In this document: piece after piece, positions 1 to 6,074 of the stretch | How positions within the stretch are numbered: position 1 is the stretch's first letter | Layout of the letters: the number at the start of each line of letters is the position of its first letter | DNA from: Spirochaetaceae bacterium | Lineage (GTDB): Bacteria > Spirochaetota > Spirochaetia > Treponematales > Breznakiellaceae | Length of the DNA stretch: 8,468 nt | Reading direction: 5' to 3' | NCBI GenBank assembly: GCA_031267955.1 | Contig: JAIRYB010000095.1 | Span: 1 to 8,468, forward strand | Position numbers and translations under genes: made by a program | Notes under the pieces: generated by a model | The model's database searches: none | Told to the model about the DNA's origin: nothing | What the model saw: the letters and a program-made list of their open reading frames with translations, nothing else

Positions 1-1627
1 TTTTTTGATCGCCCCGGTTGACAAGTTTGTATTTTACCAAAAGGCTGTCGCGTTCAAGGGAGCAGGCCTTGTTTATTTCGACCGAGCCAAGCGCCGAACC
101 GGGCGCCCCGCCGGCCCCAAGGCGGAAAACGGCCTTCTGCCGGGCCTTATCGGTTTCCAGGACTTCGTAGGGCTCGGCGCCGCAAAAGCGCAGCCCGCCG
201 GTTTTTTCAAGGTCTTGCGTGGAAAAGCCCGCTTCGGCGAGAAGCGCCGGGGAAAAACCGGGAAACGCGAGGATATCCGTAAAAGCCATGCGCGTTTCCG
301 GGGAATTCAGGGCGGTCCCCGCCTCGCGGGGAAGCAGGGTGCCCAGGTAGTTCCAGGCACGGGGCATAAAATCAAATTCAAAAACAGCCGCCCCCTGCTT
401 TTTTACATACACGCTGATATGATCGTTGCGGAAGATGTATTCATCCTCACCGTCAAAGTCAAAATCAAAGTTCATAAGGGAGGGGATGAATATCCCCTTG
501 ATCCGGGCGGTTTTTTCCGCGATAAGAAGCGACCTGTATACGGCGTTCCTTATGTCGCCCCGGTAAAAACCCCCGGACCAGCTCCGGCAGAAGGCGTCGT
601 AACCCTGGGCTTTCCAAAGCTCCTCCAGGGCGGCGGTTTTGCGCGCCTTGTCCCCCCGCAGCTGGCTGACGAGCACATGGGTAAATACCGATTTGGCGTA
701 TATCCCGTTGGCCTCCGGATATTCGATAAGGAAACGTTTGACGCTGCCCTTTGAATCAGTGCCGAAATAGGCTTTTTTGTAAACCCGGCGGTTCTTTAGC
801 ACTTTGGCCGGGGTGGTAAAACCCGCAAAAGATTCGCAGCGGGAAAGCCCCTCAAAAAACCGGCTGATACCCTCCCCCGCCTCCTGCGAATCAAGGCTTT
901 CGTCAAGGATACCGTTGGAGCAGATGGCGACGATCCGGCCTTCCCCGGAGGCGGCGTTTCCCGCGGCGGCAAATTTTTCCAGCGCCCCGGGGAGGCTTTC
1001 CGGCTTTATCCCGGCGAAAAACGCGCCGGCGGACAGCGGCATACCGGAAAACGGCGTAAAGGAAAGCGCGCCGGAAGATGGAACGCACAAAAGCGGAAAA
1101 ACAGTAAGGAGCTTTCCCTGATTCTCGGTCAGGCAGGGGGCAAAAAGATCATCCTCCCCAAGGCCGGCCTCCCGGAACTGTTCCGCGGCGAGGAAGGTAT
1201 AGCCCATGCCGCAGCGGCTGAGCGCGTCAACGATGCCGGGCTCCCAGGCCAGGACGGGCAGCCAGCAGCCCAGGGGTCTCTTGTTGAAGTGCTTCCTCAG
1301 ATAATCGGTAAGCAGCTCGATTTGGCCGATCTTATCCTGCTGGGAGATGAGGGGCATCATCGGCTCGTAAAAACCGCCCCCCACAAGCTCTACCTGTTTC
1401 CGGTTGAGAAGGTCTTCGATAAGCATAAAAAATTCCGGATGGGCGCGCTCGATCCAGTGAAGAAGCACTCCGGAATAATGCAGGGTCCCCTGGATATTGG
1501 GATAGTTGTTCAGGGCGACAATAAAAGGCTTAAGCTTACCGGTATATATATGTTCAAATTCTTCATCTCCCGCGCCATAAGGCACATGGTTGTGATTGAC
1601 GAGTATCAAACTGACAGGTTTATCCAT
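1..1627 (-). CDS. GH57 4-alpha-glucanotransferase-like protein, likely catalytically inactive; 3' end off the window
   Basis: The reading frame is open from ATG at 1627 to the left edge (542 complete codons, no stop), so the C-terminus is missing. It resembles the GH57 4-alpha-glucanotransferase/alpha-amylase family (cytosolic alpha-glucan remodelling, TIM-like barrel followed by a beta-sandwich domain). Visible family regions are an N-terminal HxP (H14-V-P16), GGxYEP (84-89: GGFYEP), a WLxxxxWEP segment (122-130), a region-4 counterpart at 233-243 and the Q-x(10)-GG region at 341-353. The later DFDGEDEYIF (390-399) and the FEFDF (416-420) stretch match the start of the C-terminal beta domain. 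The oddity is that the position of the catalytic nucleophile (Glu123 of the Thermococcus litoralis enzyme, WLTERVW) is V125, and the acid/base Asp in HDDGEKFG is N238 within CSNGILDE. The aromatic YWHG of region 5 is FCRS. I infer a non-catalytic glucan-binding or regulatory role. There is no signal peptide, so it is probably cytosolic. The Shine-Dalgarno is weak (AGGA about 12 nt upstream). Family call is confident; inactivity is probable. Confidence 0.88.
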   Translation of the reverse strand, partial: MDKPVSLILVNHNHVPYGAGDEEFEHIYTGKLKPFIVALNNYPNIQGTLHYSGVLLHWIERAHPEFFMLIEDLLNRKQVELVGGGFYEPMMPLISQQDKIGQIELLTDYLRKHFNKRPLGCWLPVLAWEPGIVDALSRCGMGYTFLAAEQFREAGLGEDDLFAPCLTENQGKLLTVFPLLCVPSSGALSFTPFSGMPLSAGAFFAGIKPESLPGALEKFAAAGNAASGEGRIVAICSNGILDESLDSQEAGEGISRFFEGLSRCESFAGFTTPAKVLKNRRVYKKAYFGTDSKGSVKRFLIEYPEANGIYAKSVFTHVLVSQLRGDKARKTAALEELWKAQGYDAFCRSWSGGFYRGDIRNAVYRSLLIAEKTARIKGIFIPSLMNFDFDFDGEDEYIFRNDHISVYVKKQGAAVFEFDFMPRAWNYLGTLLPREAGTALNSPETRMAFTDILAFPGFSPALLAEAGFSTQDLEKTGGLRFCGAEPYEVLETDKARQKAVFRLGAGGAPGSALGSVEINKACSLERDSLLVKYKLVNRGDQK

Positions 1628-1653
1628 TCTGCCGGGCTATCCTATAATCTTTA

Positions 1654-1682
1654 ATTGTAAAGCACTTTCCTTCTTCTGAAAA
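1654..1682 (-). promoter_or_regulatory. Candidate sigma70-type promoter of the GH57 gene
   Basis: On the minus strand TTTTCA (1682-1677, 4/6 match to the -35 consensus) is followed after exactly 17 bp by TACAAT (1659-1654, 5/6 match to -10). Transcription would start near 1647, giving a leader of about 20 nt before the ATG at 1627. Found by eye only; AT-rich intergenic DNA gives such matches easily. Confidence 0.4.
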
Positions 1683-1740
1683 GCCGATCTCTTGTAATTC
1701 ATACGATTTAAAGGGATTAAGGGAAAATCCCAATTATCAA

Positions 1741-1878
1741 TTATATAGTATTCTTGTGACTATTCAGCCGTAGCGCAATTTCAGAACTTTTCTTGTTCTC
1801 TAATGCTTTAACCCCCGCAGACGACTGAATAGTTACGCATTTTTCATAAATTCCAGCCTTGACTTTAATATGATAGTA
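1741..1878 (-). pseudogene. Possible transposase helix-turn-helix fragment
   Basis: A 45-codon stop-to-stop frame without any plausible start codon reads ...GVKALENKKSSEIALRLNSH and then KNTI before a TAA. The pattern SSEIALRLNSHKNTI looks like the N-terminal helix-turn-helix of IS630-like transposases (eIA.rL..h.nTv), which suggests a decayed insertion-sequence fragment. It overlaps the 81-bp inverted-repeat element. This is a short, weak match and may be chance. Confidence 0.22.
1756..1836. repeat. 81-bp element with 16-bp imperfect terminal inverted repeats
   Basis: The left arm 1756-1771 (gtgactattcagccgt) pairs with the right arm 1821-1836 (acgactgaatagttac) at 14 of 16 positions, with one further G:T and one mismatch. 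The 49-nt interior contains a smaller AGAAC/GTTCT inverted repeat (1783-1787 and 1795-1799). No target-site duplication is obvious at the edges. It could be a miniature transposon remnant or a transcribed hairpin between the rnf operon and the GH57 gene. The long loop and lack of a U-tract argue against a simple terminator. Confidence 0.45.
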
Positions 1879-1883
1879 TCATA
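1869..1883. promoter_or_regulatory. 15-bp palindrome, possible operator
   Basis: TATGATA-G-TATCATA is a perfect 7-bp inverted repeat around one central base, in the AT-rich gap upstream of the GH57 gene and 10 bp from a second palindrome. Symmetry suggests binding of a dimeric regulator, but AT-rich palindromes arise readily and no regulator gene is in the window. Confidence 0.3.
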
Positions 1884-1892
1884 ATTATTACA

Positions 1893-1910
1893 TGACAATA
1901 AGAATTGTCA
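1893..1910. promoter_or_regulatory. Palindromic operator-like site overlapping a TTGACA box
   Basis: TGACAAT-N4-ATTGTCA is a perfect 7-bp inverted repeat. Its right arm overlaps a perfect minus-strand TTGACA (1911-1906), a consensus -35 box. Loose -10 candidates (AATAAT/ATAATT-like) follow 16-17 bp downstream around 1884-1889. This could be a repressible promoter reading toward the GH57 gene with a leader of about 250 nt. A similar GACAAT/ATTGTC palindrome lies at 8409-8430, at the other end of the rnf operon. Confidence 0.35.
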
Positions 1911-1956
1911 AGCAATTTTGGCAATTTTTGCAAAGGGCGGGCCGGGTTTCCCCTTG

Positions 1957-2541
1957 TCAGGGAAACTTGAGCAGGCGCAAAAAAATGACCGAAAGCGAGG
2001 AAAAGACAAGGGCGAGAAGGCCTATGGCGACAAGGAGCAAGGGGGTGCCGCGCAGTGAGCGGGGTATAGTTTCCCCGGAAAAACGGCCAAGTATCGCCCT
2101 GAGGATGAACACCGCCGCCAGAAAACCCAGGGAAAACCCGAGGGCAAGAACCAGGGCTTCGGAAAAAGAAGAAGCCAGGCGCAGCGTTACCAACAGGGCA
2201 ATTGTCACAAAACCGCTACGGACGCCGGCCATGGAAAAAAGCCTCCCCTGTGAATCGGGGCGCGGAAACAGGCGGGCAAAGAGCAGTTCCCAGAATCTGT
2301 CCGCGGAGGCTGTCAGGGGAAAGATCAGGAAATACTCGAAAAAGCCCATGGAAAGGGGGGTAAGTACATAGGCGAAGAAACACCAGAATACCGCCAGCGA
2401 AACAAACTGGCTAAAGCACTGGAAAAAGACGAATCTGAGCGGCCGGTAAGGCTCCCGGTTAAAATCCTGTATACCTACCCCCTGGATCAAAAGGTTAAGC
2501 GAAAGGCCGGAAAAGATCGCCAGAGCCGCCAGATTATTCAC
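1957..2541 (-). CDS. rnfA: Divergent RnfA, integral membrane subunit lacking the Fe-S cysteines
   Basis: A 194-residue integral membrane protein with about six hydrophobic segments, close to the usual RnfA length (about 193). In Rnf, RnfA pairs with RnfE in an inverted arrangement that holds an iron-sulfur centre between them and carries electrons across the membrane. The C-terminal half fits RnfA well: EALVLALGFSLGF (128-140) and P160..LRGTP..LLVAIGLLAL (163-178) mirror the family's GxGLGFtLA and P..frGiPi.litAGLLAL. The start is taken as GTG at 2541, overlapping the rnfE stop (GTGAATAA) with GGAG 7 nt upstream. A longer in-frame start at 2673 would run over rnfE. The odd feature is that the two family cysteines appear replaced: Q25 in GVGIQ where GLCP is expected, and S109 where TTNCA is expected. 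C42 and C54 lie elsewhere. The next family gene, rnfB, does not follow. The identity is sure mainly from gene order plus the C-terminal match. Confidence 0.82.
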   Translation of the reverse strand: MNNLAALAIFSGLSLNLLIQGVGIQDFNREPYRPLRFVFFQCFSQFVSLAVFWCFFAYVLTPLSMGFFEYFLIFPLTASADRFWELLFARLFPRPDSQGRLFSMAGVRSGFVTIALLVTLRLASSFSEALVLALGFSLGFLAAVFILRAILGRFSGETIPRSLRGTPLLLVAIGLLALVFSSLSVIFLRLLKFP

Positions 2542-3175
2542 TGTCCCGCTCCGCCATTGACTTGAATTCTCTAAGCCGGTTGAAGAGGGCCGCCCCGTAA
2601 CCCAGCAGAATAAGGGCGCCCGCGGAACCCGCGAATATCCGTATGGGAAAATACGGGGATTCCCCGGAAACAAAAAGCCTCACAATCCCCCCGCTGCCCC
2701 CGGGCAGGGAAAGAGAGCCGTAACCCAGCGGCTCCCGGATCAGGGCAAGCGCGACGATTAAAACGCCCATGGACAGGGCTTCCGCCGCCGCCTTGATCAC
2801 GGCGTCTTCGACTTCGCTGTTTTCAAGCCGGCCCGGAAGCCGGGACACATAACTGTATACCGGGACCAAAAGGCAGTAAAGGAAAGTTTCCAGCGCCAGA
2901 AACGGGTTCAGCAAAAAGAGAAACAGGATGTAGGTGCTGTTCAAAACGCCGGATAAAAAGAACTCCGCGATAGCCCTCCCCTTTTGGGGAAATACCGGCC
3001 TGGCGGCGTTCAGAGCCAGAATAAGCAGGCTGTGGTGCCAGAGCAGGGCGCCCAGGACAACCAGGGCATAGGCGGTACGGCCCGAGGAAAAAATCAAAAG
3101 CACAATCCCGGCAAGAGTGGCAAGAGGCGCGCGGCGGCCCCAGAACGGGTGGTCCTGCAAACGATCGCTGTTCAA
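2534..3175 (-). CDS. rnfE: Divergent RnfE, integral membrane subunit lacking the Fe-S cysteines
   Basis: A 213-residue polytopic membrane protein between rnfG and rnfA, the normal rnfE slot. The best family match is ALSMGVLIVALALIREPLGYG (133-153) followed by SLSLPGG, corresponding to GLGMGLGFTLAL..IREllGaGslfG of RnfE. The TTG start at 3175 overlaps the rnfG stop and has a strong GGAGG Shine-Dalgarno 6 nt upstream, which decides the start. Counting back 18 residues from ALSMG puts GR on the conserved GR, so family IPLIVVNC lines up with VPVYSYVS (104-111). The cysteine is therefore S111. In the N-terminal half the GLCP cysteine most likely corresponds to A16 in RRAPLA, with a short gap. The only cysteine in the protein is C101, which is not in a ligand position. 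It probably forms the membrane core with RnfA and RnfD but is unlikely to share the canonical iron-sulfur centre. Confidence 0.82.
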   Translation of the reverse strand: MNSDRLQDHPFWGRRAPLATLAGIVLLIFSSGRTAYALVVLGALLWHHSLLILALNAARPVFPQKGRAIAEFFLSGVLNSTYILFLFLLNPFLALETFLYCLLVPVYSYVSRLPGRLENSEVEDAVIKAAAEALSMGVLIVALALIREPLGYGSLSLPGGSGGIVRLFVSGESPYFPIRIFAGSAGALILLGYGAALFNRLREFKSMAERDSE

Positions 3176-3660
3176 GTACCGCCTCCTTCGGGCAAGGCCC
3201 CCAGCAGGGAATTCGCCTCTTCGGCCCGCCGGGCATAAAGCTGGATCACGGCGGCCGGAAAGCGTTCAAAAAGCTGTACGGCGTTGGTTCCCAGGGGGAT
3301 AAGCGATTCCAGCTTCCCCTCGGGGGAAAACAGGGCAAGGGCGGAAGCTGTGTTCGGCCCGGCCATCAGAGGGAAAACTACCGCCCGGCCGCCGGCATTT
3401 CTCAAGGTAAACCAGGAACCCAATTGCATCGCCCGGCCCGGCTTTCCCAGCGCGCTGATTGGCCCCTCAAGGCGGTACGGGATACCGGAACGATCCAGGA
3501 CCCTGTTTACCGACACCAATACGATCCGGGAACGGAGGGATCCGGTCAGGCCCCAGAGCAGAACGCCTGCCAGGACAAGTCCGCCAACCCAGGCGGCAAA
3601 AAGCCCCCATTGTTTTACCGGGAGGGGGAGCTGCGCGATCCGTTTGACGAACTTATTCAT
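3172..3660 (-). CDS. rnfG: Truncated RnfG-like protein without a flavinylation motif
   Basis: 162 residues: a short cytoplasmic start, one membrane anchor (about 19-39), then a domain on the outer face. Canonical RnfG is a membrane-anchored flavoprotein of about 180-210 residues that carries FMN covalently on the Thr of an SGAT motif near its C-terminus. Here GGRAVVFPLMAGP (90-102) and SPEGKLESL (112-120) resemble the first half of the FMN-binding domain, but the protein ends after a helical stretch (127-155) with no SGAT, TGAT or GAS. The ATG at 3660 overlaps the end of rnfD by 8 bp, and its stop overlaps the rnfE start (TTGA). The assignment rests on gene order (C-D-G-E-A), topology and this partial domain match. 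It could be an RnfG stripped of its flavin site, or an unrelated anchor protein in the rnfG slot. Confidence 0.68.
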   Translation of the reverse strand: MNKFVKRIAQLPLPVKQWGLFAAWVGGLVLAGVLLWGLTGSLRSRIVLVSVNRVLDRSGIPYRLEGPISALGKPGRAMQLGSWFTLRNAGGRAVVFPLMAGPNTASALALFSPEGKLESLIPLGTNAVQLFERFPAAVIQLYARRAEEANSLLGALPEGGGT

Positions 3661-4774
3661 AGCTTGCCCGCCTTTGGTAGAACAAACGGCTTTCTATTCC
3701 CCGGATCAGGAGGACCAGGACATTGACAAAGGCGACCGCGAAAAAAACCCCGTAGGGTTCAAAGGCTATATAGCGAAACATAAAGGTCAGGATTGCCGCC
3801 AGAACAACCGCCGCGGCCTTGCCGCCCTTCGATTTGGGCGCGGTGGCGGGATCGGAACAGAGCAGGAAAACAGCCGCGATAACGCCCCCCGAACAAACGC
3901 CGAAGAGGATATCCCCGTTTCCCAGAGCGCCGCCCAGGAAGAAGGCCCCGAAAAACCTTACCAGAAACACGTAGACAGCCAGAAAAACAGCGGGTATCCA
4001 GGTCTCGCTTGCCTGAAACGCGATGATCACAATGGTACCGATAAGGAGGCATAGAAGCCCCCGGTCGGCGATAATCGCCGGGAAACGCGAGGCGAAGAGG
4101 GAGGCGTATTCGGCGGGCAGGCGGGCGCCGAAAAACGAGAAGACCGTCCGGTTGAGAAAGGCGACAACGCCCTCCGCCCCGCTTCCGGCAGCGGCGCCGA
4201 ATCCCGCCAGAGACGCTGCGTCAGGGAGGGGGAAAGCGCCGCCCAAATCCATGCCGTTCGCGGCAAGCAGGGACAGGGGGGAACCCTGGGAATCAAGCTC
4301 CCCGTTACGGGAAAGCGTTGAAAGCAGCGAAAGCGGGGAATTTCGCAGCGACTCCTCAAAAGCGGCGGGCCACGAAAAGCGCGCGAAAAGCCAGGCGCCG
4401 ACCGCGGGGTTAAGCCAGTTCGCCCCCAGGCCCCCGAAACTGTACTTTACCACAGCCATCGCGAAGATGGAGCCGAGAAAGGCCAATACCGGGGGAAAGG
4501 TGTTGGGTAAAAGCAGGGTAAAAACCAGCGCGGAAGCGGCCGCGCTTCCGTCGGTAATATTCTGGCTGCGGAGCTTGATATTCAGAAGAAACTCCGACAG
4601 CACCGCCCCGGAAAGCGCGGCAAAAGCTATCATCAGCGAGGCGCCGTCGTCGGTCAGGGAGGACTGTACCACCGCAAGCCCGGCGCAGGCGCTTACCAGC
4701 CACATGCGGAGAGTGGTGGAACGGGCAAGGCTTACCTGCGGCCTGCGGTACAGGGGCGCGTTCTTAACCGGCAT
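3653..4774 (-). CDS. rnfD: RnfD, membrane subunit with altered flavinylation site
   Basis: A 373-residue polytopic membrane protein of the RnfD/NqrB family. In canonical complexes it carries a covalent FMN and forms part of the ion/electron path. Clear signatures are ITDGSAAASALVFTLLLP (73-90, family DGSalvTglLLa..lP), NPAVGAWLFARFSWP (122-136) and CSDPATAPKSKGG (306-318, family MATDPVTSPxTxxG), followed by FEPYGVFFAVAFVNVLVLLI. The family motif D..SGATPLALL aligns with D161-SQGSPLSLL. The flavinylated Thr would be S165 and the Ala before it Gly, so covalent FMN is doubtful. SPLSLL also occurs at 146-151, a small internal repeat. I chose ATG at 4774, preceded by GGGGGGA about 6 nt upstream, over an in-frame TTG at 4792. 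It overlaps the rnfC stop by 11 bp and the rnfG start by 8 bp, so translation is coupled. Confidence 0.92.
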   Translation of the reverse strand: MPVKNAPLYRRPQVSLARSTTLRMWLVSACAGLAVVQSSLTDDGASLMIAFAALSGAVLSEFLLNIKLRSQNITDGSAAASALVFTLLLPNTFPPVLAFLGSIFAMAVVKYSFGGLGANWLNPAVGAWLFARFSWPAAFEESLRNSPLSLLSTLSRNGELDSQGSPLSLLAANGMDLGGAFPLPDAASLAGFGAAAGSGAEGVVAFLNRTVFSFFGARLPAEYASLFASRFPAIIADRGLLCLLIGTIVIIAFQASETWIPAVFLAVYVFLVRFFGAFFLGGALGNGDILFGVCSGGVIAAVFLLCSDPATAPKSKGGKAAAVVLAAILTFMFRYIAFEPYGVFFAVAFVNVLVLLIRGIESRLFYQRRASYE

Positions 4775-6074
4775 GGCTGTTCCCCCCGGCAATCACCTGG
4801 CTTAAGGGAAGGCGCGAAGGGCAGACCAGTTCGCAGCAGCCGCAGCCATGGCACCCGGCAGACGCGCGCGGGGAACCGGCCTGGTCCCCGTTCTGAAAAC
4901 GCCTTGCCCGTTTGAAAAGTTCTTCGGGGTCCAGCCCTACAGGGCACACCGCCCGGCATTCCCCGCAGCCTATACAGTTCCTCGCCCTCCCCTCCATAGC
5001 CTGGCGGCCCAAAATGGCGAAAACCGCGTAGGTGGTTTTGATTACCGGCTCGTCCAGGTCGGTTACGGCCTGGCCAAGAAAAGGGGAGCCTGACGCCATC
5101 CGTTCCGGCTTATCCACAAAACCCCCGCATTCCGCGAAAACTTCCCCTATCCTCGTGCCGATCCGCACCTTCATCACCTGGGGATTCTTGACCGCCGATC
5201 CGCCGACAGCCACATAACGGTCCAAAACAGGCTTGCGGAGCTTTACCGCGCCGTAGATCGCCGCCAAAGTCGCGGGCCCTAAAACAACCACCGATCCTAG
5301 GAGAATTCCCTTACGCCTTTCGTAGGTACGCAGGGCTAATTCCATCTCCCGCTGGTTATGCTGGGGATACCGGGAGCCGGTGATGACCAGAGACGAGGGG
5401 AATTTATAAGAGGCGGCCTCGGATAAAAGTTTTCGGCCCAGCTCTTTTTCCCGGTGCGATACGGCAAAGACTATGCGGTTCAGCCTGCCGGCCCTGGCGG
5501 CGATAGCGCTCCCCTCTACCACTTCCTTAAGCCGTTCCCGGCAGAGTGTATAATCGGAAGCAAGCCAGGGATCGTCAAAGACGCAACGGACCACAAGGCT
5601 CTGATCCCTTTTGCCTGTTTTTTCGCAGTTAAGCACAGCGGCGACAGGCCGGCCGGGCCCTTCCATTTCGACAATGCCGAATTCGGCGATAAGGCGTATA
5701 AGCTCATGGGGGGAAAGGTCGGCCCAGGAATAGGCGGTTTCCTTTTTACCCAAAAGCTCGAAACCGCCCCCCATGCGTATCAGCAGGGCGTCGCAGATCC
5801 TGCCCTCGGCGTTTTTCCAGGAAACCTCCCGTATTACCCTGCCCGGGACCGTGGCGTGCACATTCGCGGAAAGCGGCCCCTGGGAACGGCCGACAAGCAT
5901 TCCCTCCCGGACAAGGTCCCCGGCGGCAACCGTAGGCTTGGCCGGGACTCCCGCGTGCTGTAACAGGGGGATTACCGAAAGGGCGGGAAGAAAAGCTATG
6001 GTACTCGAATCCCTGGGGGGGACCGTGGGGTCATCAAAGGAAATACCCACGCGGGGGAAAGAATAGATATTCAT
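4764..6074 (-). CDS. rnfC: RnfC, two-[4Fe-4S] subunit with altered FMN/NADH site
   Basis: 436 residues, the normal length for compact RnfC. This is the cytoplasmic subunit that in canonical Rnf holds FMN, binds NADH and carries two [4Fe-4S] clusters. The N-terminal segment matches: LLQHAGVPAKPTVAAGD (37-53) and LSANVHATVPGRV (68-80). Both cluster motifs are intact: C367-x2-C370-x2-C373-x3-C377-P and C408-x2-C411-x2-C414-x3-C418-P. Further family matches are SRYPQ (234-238), GGSAVKNPQ (291-299), VRIGTRIGEVF (303-313) and EPVIKTT (342-348). The nucleotide site is rewritten: family GIVGLGGAGFPT is GIVEMEGPGRPV (133-144), NGAECEPYLTAD is RCVFDDPWLASD (163-174), and the GGEKQL that follows KYPQ is HNQREM (239-244). 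NADH oxidation at the usual place is therefore doubtful. The ATG overlaps the stop of the upstream 505-residue gene (ATGA), showing coupling. Confidence 0.93.
   Translation of the reverse strand: MNIYSFPRVGISFDDPTVPPRDSSTIAFLPALSVIPLLQHAGVPAKPTVAAGDLVREGMLVGRSQGPLSANVHATVPGRVIREVSWKNAEGRICDALLIRMGGGFELLGKKETAYSWADLSPHELIRLIAEFGIVEMEGPGRPVAAVLNCEKTGKRDQSLVVRCVFDDPWLASDYTLCRERLKEVVEGSAIAARAGRLNRIVFAVSHREKELGRKLLSEAASYKFPSSLVITGSRYPQHNQREMELALRTYERRKGILLGSVVVLGPATLAAIYGAVKLRKPVLDRYVAVGGSAVKNPQVMKVRIGTRIGEVFAECGGFVDKPERMASGSPFLGQAVTDLDEPVIKTTYAVFAILGRQAMEGRARNCIGCGECRAVCPVGLDPEELFKRARRFQNGDQAGSPRASAGCHGCGCCELVCPSRLPLSQVIAGGNSHAG

Noticed and set aside
5..754. Long plus-strand frame opposite the GH57 gene
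   Set aside because: The minus strand carries clear GH57 motifs across the whole stretch; the plus frame is a GC-rich shadow with low-complexity, basic composition.
1921..1956. Possible intrinsic terminator after rnfA
   Set aside because: The minus strand has a weak CAAGGG...CCCTTTG pairing but it is followed by CAAAAATTG, not a U-tract. No convincing terminator for the operon is visible. The nearby GCAATTTTG repeat (1912-1929) is short and low in complexity.
2542..2673. Longer N-terminus for rnfA, starting at 2673
   Set aside because: It would overlap rnfE by 140 bp and adds a non-membrane, non-homologous extension. GTG at 2541 has GGAG at proper spacing and the usual RnfA length.
4775..4792. 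TTG start for rnfD at 4792
   Set aside because: ATG at 4774 is preceded by a purine-rich GGGGGGA at good distance, and the extra six residues add nothing conserved.
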